A stretch of 64,000 nucleotides of DNA. Source: Leucocoprinus leucothites. Lineage: Eukaryota > Basidiomycota > Agaricomycetes > Agaricales > Agaricaceae. Each line of letters begins with the position of its first letter. The first letter of the stretch is position 1. The translations under genes and the position numbers were made by a program. The stretch covers positions 992,001 to 1,056,000 of the forward strand of contig JAACJO010000002.1 of assembly GCA_013368445.1 (NCBI GenBank), read 5' to 3'. Under the pieces are notes generated by a model. That model was not told where the DNA came from. It worked only from the letters and a program-made list of their open reading frames with translations, and made no database searches. Below, piece after piece: positions 60,453 to 64,000 of this stretch.

Positions 60453-62146
60453 TTCTCAACGATGAAGCTTGACCTCCCTCTAACAGTTGCGGCCTTAAAT
60501 CATTGCCGCCTTAAACCATGCGCAACAAGGCCTTCAAACCCATGCATACACGAGATACATATCCCGAAGCTTGAAACTTTTAGGTTCGGATGTCGTGGTC
60601 AACCAGAGGTAAATTGCGTTGCTCATTATACGCAAATCCGGCAAAGTCTGATTGTTTCCCAAAATGATGCCAATACGGGCACGAGAGCGACTTGGAGTCG
60701 ACACTTCCACCAAGCAGGTCGAAGCTTGCTCGAGGCGAGAGAAGGTTTATCTAGCCTCAAAGACTTGGCTCTTACGATGCCGATTCGAGTTAACGATCGA
60801 TACCATGCTGCATATATATCAGAGACGTTGTTTGTTGCGTGACAATCCAACTTCAAGCTCCAAGCTCCCATCACTAACCTTTTATTGACCCCGCTTAATG
60901 CCTCTGTGAGCTTTAATCATGTCAGATTTCGGTCTGGCTGTCGACGTCAAAGCAACTTACCAACGCGTTGCATTCGTGCGTGATCGGGCTGGCCTTAAAT
61001 AGCGACTGTGATACACGGCAAACGAATGAAGCTGAGGCCCTAACAGGAAGGGGGGCTACTCTTCGCATCTATTGGAGCTAATCCTGTTATCAAGCTTTTT
61101 TTGCTGCACATATATAGGCTATGTAGGACTTCTATCGATCCCGGGGCGACTGAGTTGGGCGAATGCCTAGGGTAGATAAATGCTCGCGAAGTGGAATGTG
61201 GTCTCTCCTACCTCTCTTCAAGATGGAACCTCGTGTACCACTGGATTCGTCCAGAAATGACAAATTTTCTGGTGCGTAGTTCTAACTGAGTCCAGACAGA
61301 CGCTTACCCATTGCATAGATGTTCAACGCAATGTGCGTGATTTTCCAGTCAGCTGCATGTTCTTCCCTCCCCTCATGTCATGTCTGATTATTGATCTTCT
61401 TGTTGGCCGGGAAGACGGGAGTCGTTTTGGATGAAACGAACACAAACCAGCCACGGGGACTGAATCTGACCGACGTGGATTTGTTGGACTTGTCCATGAA
61501 AATACCGGGAATGTATCGTGTCTTCGATCTGATTAGCGAACCATCCGGCCTTAAAAATAATCTCATGACCAGGGAAGAGCATCGCTGCAATGCACTTTGC
61601 ACGTCAGGTATATGTGTAATCGATACGGCCCCACAGCCAACTGTTGCTGGACGGCACGAGACATCTCAAAACACCAAGGTACAAACTCAGTGCACTCCTA
61701 TTCGTGACTAATACTCATACCGTAATAATAGTATGCTCAAGGTCGAGATCTCTTCGTCAATTGTGTTCTCATTTACATCCGATATCACGGCCTAGTTGCA
61801 AAGTTGCCATGTGTAATACCCATCCCGTAGGGCAGCACGCACATATCGGTGAGCATATCCATAGCCTGGATCATCGCCCTTCCACTTCTGTGATACTAGG
61901 TATGTATCCTTTTTCCTTCTTTGACTCCAGTCTCTTTGATGTATATTCCAGATGCCCGAGCTGTGGGTACTACTGCACCTTACCCCGAGGTAATCCATCA
62001 CCATTCCGAACTCTTCAGAACCGATTATTGGTATTTTATAGGCCATCCACAACAAGAGCATGGTAGCTGGCATGACTTTATGTGTAAGCTTGGGCCGCTG
62101 TCGTCTATTGTTCAAGATATAGCAAACAAAGGCAAAGTTTGAACTA
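60453..62146. other. Gene-poor stretch between CCZ1 copy and CCZ1
   Basis: 1.7 kb. A TATATA at 61111-61116 and an ATG at 61223 precede a possible decayed gene (listed separately). The plus-strand frame at 60426-60842 has no motif. Nothing else is seen. Confidence 0.4.
61223..62142 (+). pseudogene. Possible decayed multi-exon gene
   Basis: A TATATA lies 107 bases before an ATG at 61223 (MEPRVPLDSSRNDKFSG). A likely GTGCGT donor follows. The plus strand then reads GVVLDETNTNQPRGLNLTDV and SMKIPGMYRVFDLISEPSGL at about 61420-61560, which looks like real protein. A later open stretch ends DYWYFIGHPQQEHGSWHDFM-like near 62090. I could not join these into one frame with good splice sites, and no family is named with confidence. 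A fungal protein of unknown function in decay, or a poorly predicted real gene, are both possible. Confidence 0.3.
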
Positions 62147-62245
62147 TAATATTAGAGAGTATCAAGTTCTGTCTTGTCACCCAGAGATCCTATTACCTAC
62201 CTACGAGATCATATACACTATCTTTTCCAGAAACATTCAAAAATC

Positions 62246-64000
62246 CTATAATCCCTCAACCTCCTCAACAGCGCCCTTCCAATTCTTCACAGCACCGGCC
62301 ATTACATTATCCACGTCCGCTAGGGTTGCCTCCTTCCTGAACACCTCCATGTACACTTCCAGTGGCTCACTCAATTCCAAAACACCACCACCACCACTGG
62401 TAATAGAATGTTGACTGTTCAGCGGTGACCGTGTGCGACGTGCCATATGCCAATATTGCGGGTTCTGCCCTCGCGAGAATACTTCCAATACCTCCGGGTC
62501 GCTGGAGTAACGGTTTGTTAGATATGTAAAAAGTAGTCGAGGGAAGGAGAAATTGGTACCGATTTTGTAATTCCCTCGCTTCGTGTAGTGAACCAGATTT
62601 TGAGTGAAAGCTCTGACTTTCGAGCGTGTATTTTCCTGTTGATCCAATGTGGGCGTCTAGCGGTTGAAGAATCTTTGTTGCAGATGGGAGCGAGTCGGTC
62701 ATTCTGAAGATAATACCGTTGGTGAGGATGGATGGGAGTGAGAGAACGGGACACTCACGACTTGGTCGATTCTTCTTGTACAATCCCTTCAACCGTCTCA
62801 AAGAACCTCTCTGATTCACGAGATATATGATCCAACTGCTGTTGTACCTCGCTTTCTTCGGTTTCATTCTGACTACCAACGAGGGCTAACATCCATTGCC
62901 CCTTCTGTCATTAGCTGTGAGTTCGATGTTAATCATAGCTAGATATAAGCACATACAAGCAAAAAGTACACCTTCCTCTGATTTGTTGTCAAATGATCAC
63001 GATCATCTGGGATATGCACTGTCTTCCGCAAGAATGCAGGTAAAGCCCTGGGCGTGATGATCTCTGGCTCTTGTATCGTCTTCTTCTCTTCGTCTTCTTC
63101 TGTGTTCTCTTCCTCTGCATCACTTCCTGGTTCATCTCCACTTTGCTTATTTTCCAACGAATTAGAGGCTTCTCCCTGGGACAAATGTAAAGCGCCGGAT
63201 GTACTCGATGTATTGTCTCCCTCTGAACGCTCCTTCACTGACGGCGCAGGAGACACTCTAGACGAGATCGCATCATCCAAAGCACTCAGATTCACCTCTG
63301 CCTCTACGAAAGACCTCTTATCCCCCTCATCAACTTCGCCTGGGCTCTCCTTTTGTGCCTCGTCTGCCTCCTTTCGATTCTCGATAGCCTTATCATCGCT
63401 CGAAGAAGACCCTGGAGGTTCAGACTGATCCGTACTCGTTCTCCGGGACGAAGCTACCGTATTTGATGCACCGCTTTCCTGTGGAGATGTCTTTTCCGAA
63501 TTTCGGCCAAAGACGCCACCCCAGTTCCATTTCCTCATGTCCATAGCTTGTATGTTATTCAAGAAACTTGAAGCACCACCGGCGATTGAAATATCCTGAT
63601 CTTTGGTTTTATCTGTGGCTTTGATCGTGGCTTGTGATGATGCTAGTAAGTCATCTTGCGAATGTACAGAAGGATCGCGTGGTGGTGGTATGAGAGATGC
63701 GAGGTATAATGGGAGTGAGATTGGATAGTCGTTTTGAAGATAGGTTGTAGAGGGAATGATCGATTTTGGTGAGAGAAGGAGAGGGATTAGCTCGGCTTCC
63801 CCGGGAGACCGTCTTTCAGATCATCTAGTTTTGGGAGTAGAGCTTTGAAGAATGGATGAAGTGCAACACCTAATTGGAAGCGTTGGGTCATAGAATGAGC
63901 TTTTGAAGGGAAGAGCACAACTTACCGAGATGTCGCACAAAGTCATGGCCATCTTCTAACGACCACGACCAAGCCCAGGGTGTCCAGAATCTCTCAAGTT
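62246..64000 (-). CDS. CCZ1: CCZ1-like vacuolar fusion protein (5' end off window)
   Basis: Ccz1 pairs with Mon1 to form the GEF for Rab7/Ypt7 on late endosomes and vacuoles. The gene enters from the right edge with LERFWTPWAWSWSLEDGHDF (longin-like region). An intron follows, then GVALHPFFKALLPKLDDLKD and, after a frame problem near 63799-63805, LIPLLLSPKSIIPSTTYLQN. A long acidic, Ser-rich insert follows (SDAEEENTEEDEEKK). KVYFLL splices to KGQWMLALVGSQ (second longin region). The last intron (62502-62559, with a CTAAC branch) joins LHEARELQNR to DPEVLEVFSRGQNPQYWHMA. The end ELSEPLEVYMEVFRKEATL to GAVEEVEGL resembles the Ccz1 C-terminal domain, stop TAG 62246-62248. The family call rests on pattern and order, not on a search. 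Confidence 0.68.

Noticed and set aside
1..64000. CRISPR arrays, bacterial-type defence genes, integrases, intact transposons or viral genes
   Set aside because: I looked for regular repeats, long terminal or inverted repeats and transposase or polymerase motifs and found none; the window is ordinary eukaryotic gene space.

Overview
This window is nuclear DNA of a filamentous basidiomycete fungus, most likely an agaricomycete. The genes are split by many 45-60 base GT-AG introns, promoters are pyrimidine-rich, and the conserved proteins are eukaryotic and fungal in type (TOR kinase, Arp8, Pol delta subunit 3, Met13, a Con7-like zinc finger, ELMO, CCZ1). There are no operons, bacterial genes, CRISPR arrays or intact transposons. 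The species assignment is an inference from gene style only.

Layout, left to right. 1-1647 (-): 3'-truncated R3H/SUZ RNA-binding protein. 2119-4252 (-): AVT-type vacuolar amino acid transporter. 4253-6943: gene-poor, with a possible decayed exon. 6944-9483 (-): Pol delta subunit 3 with a PCNA-binding tail and two MluI cell-cycle boxes upstream. 10165-12282 (-) and 12552-12976 (+): an orphan Ser/Arg-rich protein and a DUF202 membrane protein sharing a 269-base divergent promoter. 13492-15700 (+): methylenetetrahydrofolate reductase (600 aa, seven exons). 16379-19442 (-): ELMO/CED-12 protein. 20156-21577 (-): secreted M28 aminopeptidase. 22462-24460 (+): orphan protein, followed by tRNA-Pro(AGG). 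24630-28901: gene-poor. 28902-30891 (-): Con7-like C2H2 regulator. 30892-34749: gene-poor. 34750-35914 (+): RING finger protein. 36206-38786 (-): ARP8. 39117-47710 (-): TOR kinase, the largest gene.

47865-48896 holds four intron-containing tRNA-Pro genes alternating CGG, AGG, CGG, AGG. Then come 49278-50693 (+) a DUF7330-type protein, 50911-53398 (+) an M20 amidohydrolase (PM20D2-like), 54675-56835 (-) a DnaJ/DnaJ-X co-chaperone, 57168-57851 (-) a short Ser-rich orphan, 57983-59700 (-) a five-finger CCCH protein (ZC3H3/Red5-like), 60176-60452 a broken copy of the CCZ1 3' end, and 62246-64000 (-) CCZ1, truncated at the window edge.

The genes are not one pathway. There is a loose nutrient and vacuole theme: TOR, the AVT vacuolar amino acid exporter, CCZ1 (Rab7 GEF for vacuole fusion), folate/methionine synthesis, a secreted aminopeptidase and an M20 hydrolase. 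The most unusual features are the tRNA-Pro array next to TOR, with intron length tied to anticodon, and the CCZ1 fragment duplication together with a one-base frame break in CCZ1 itself. I did not find a wholly new biological system.
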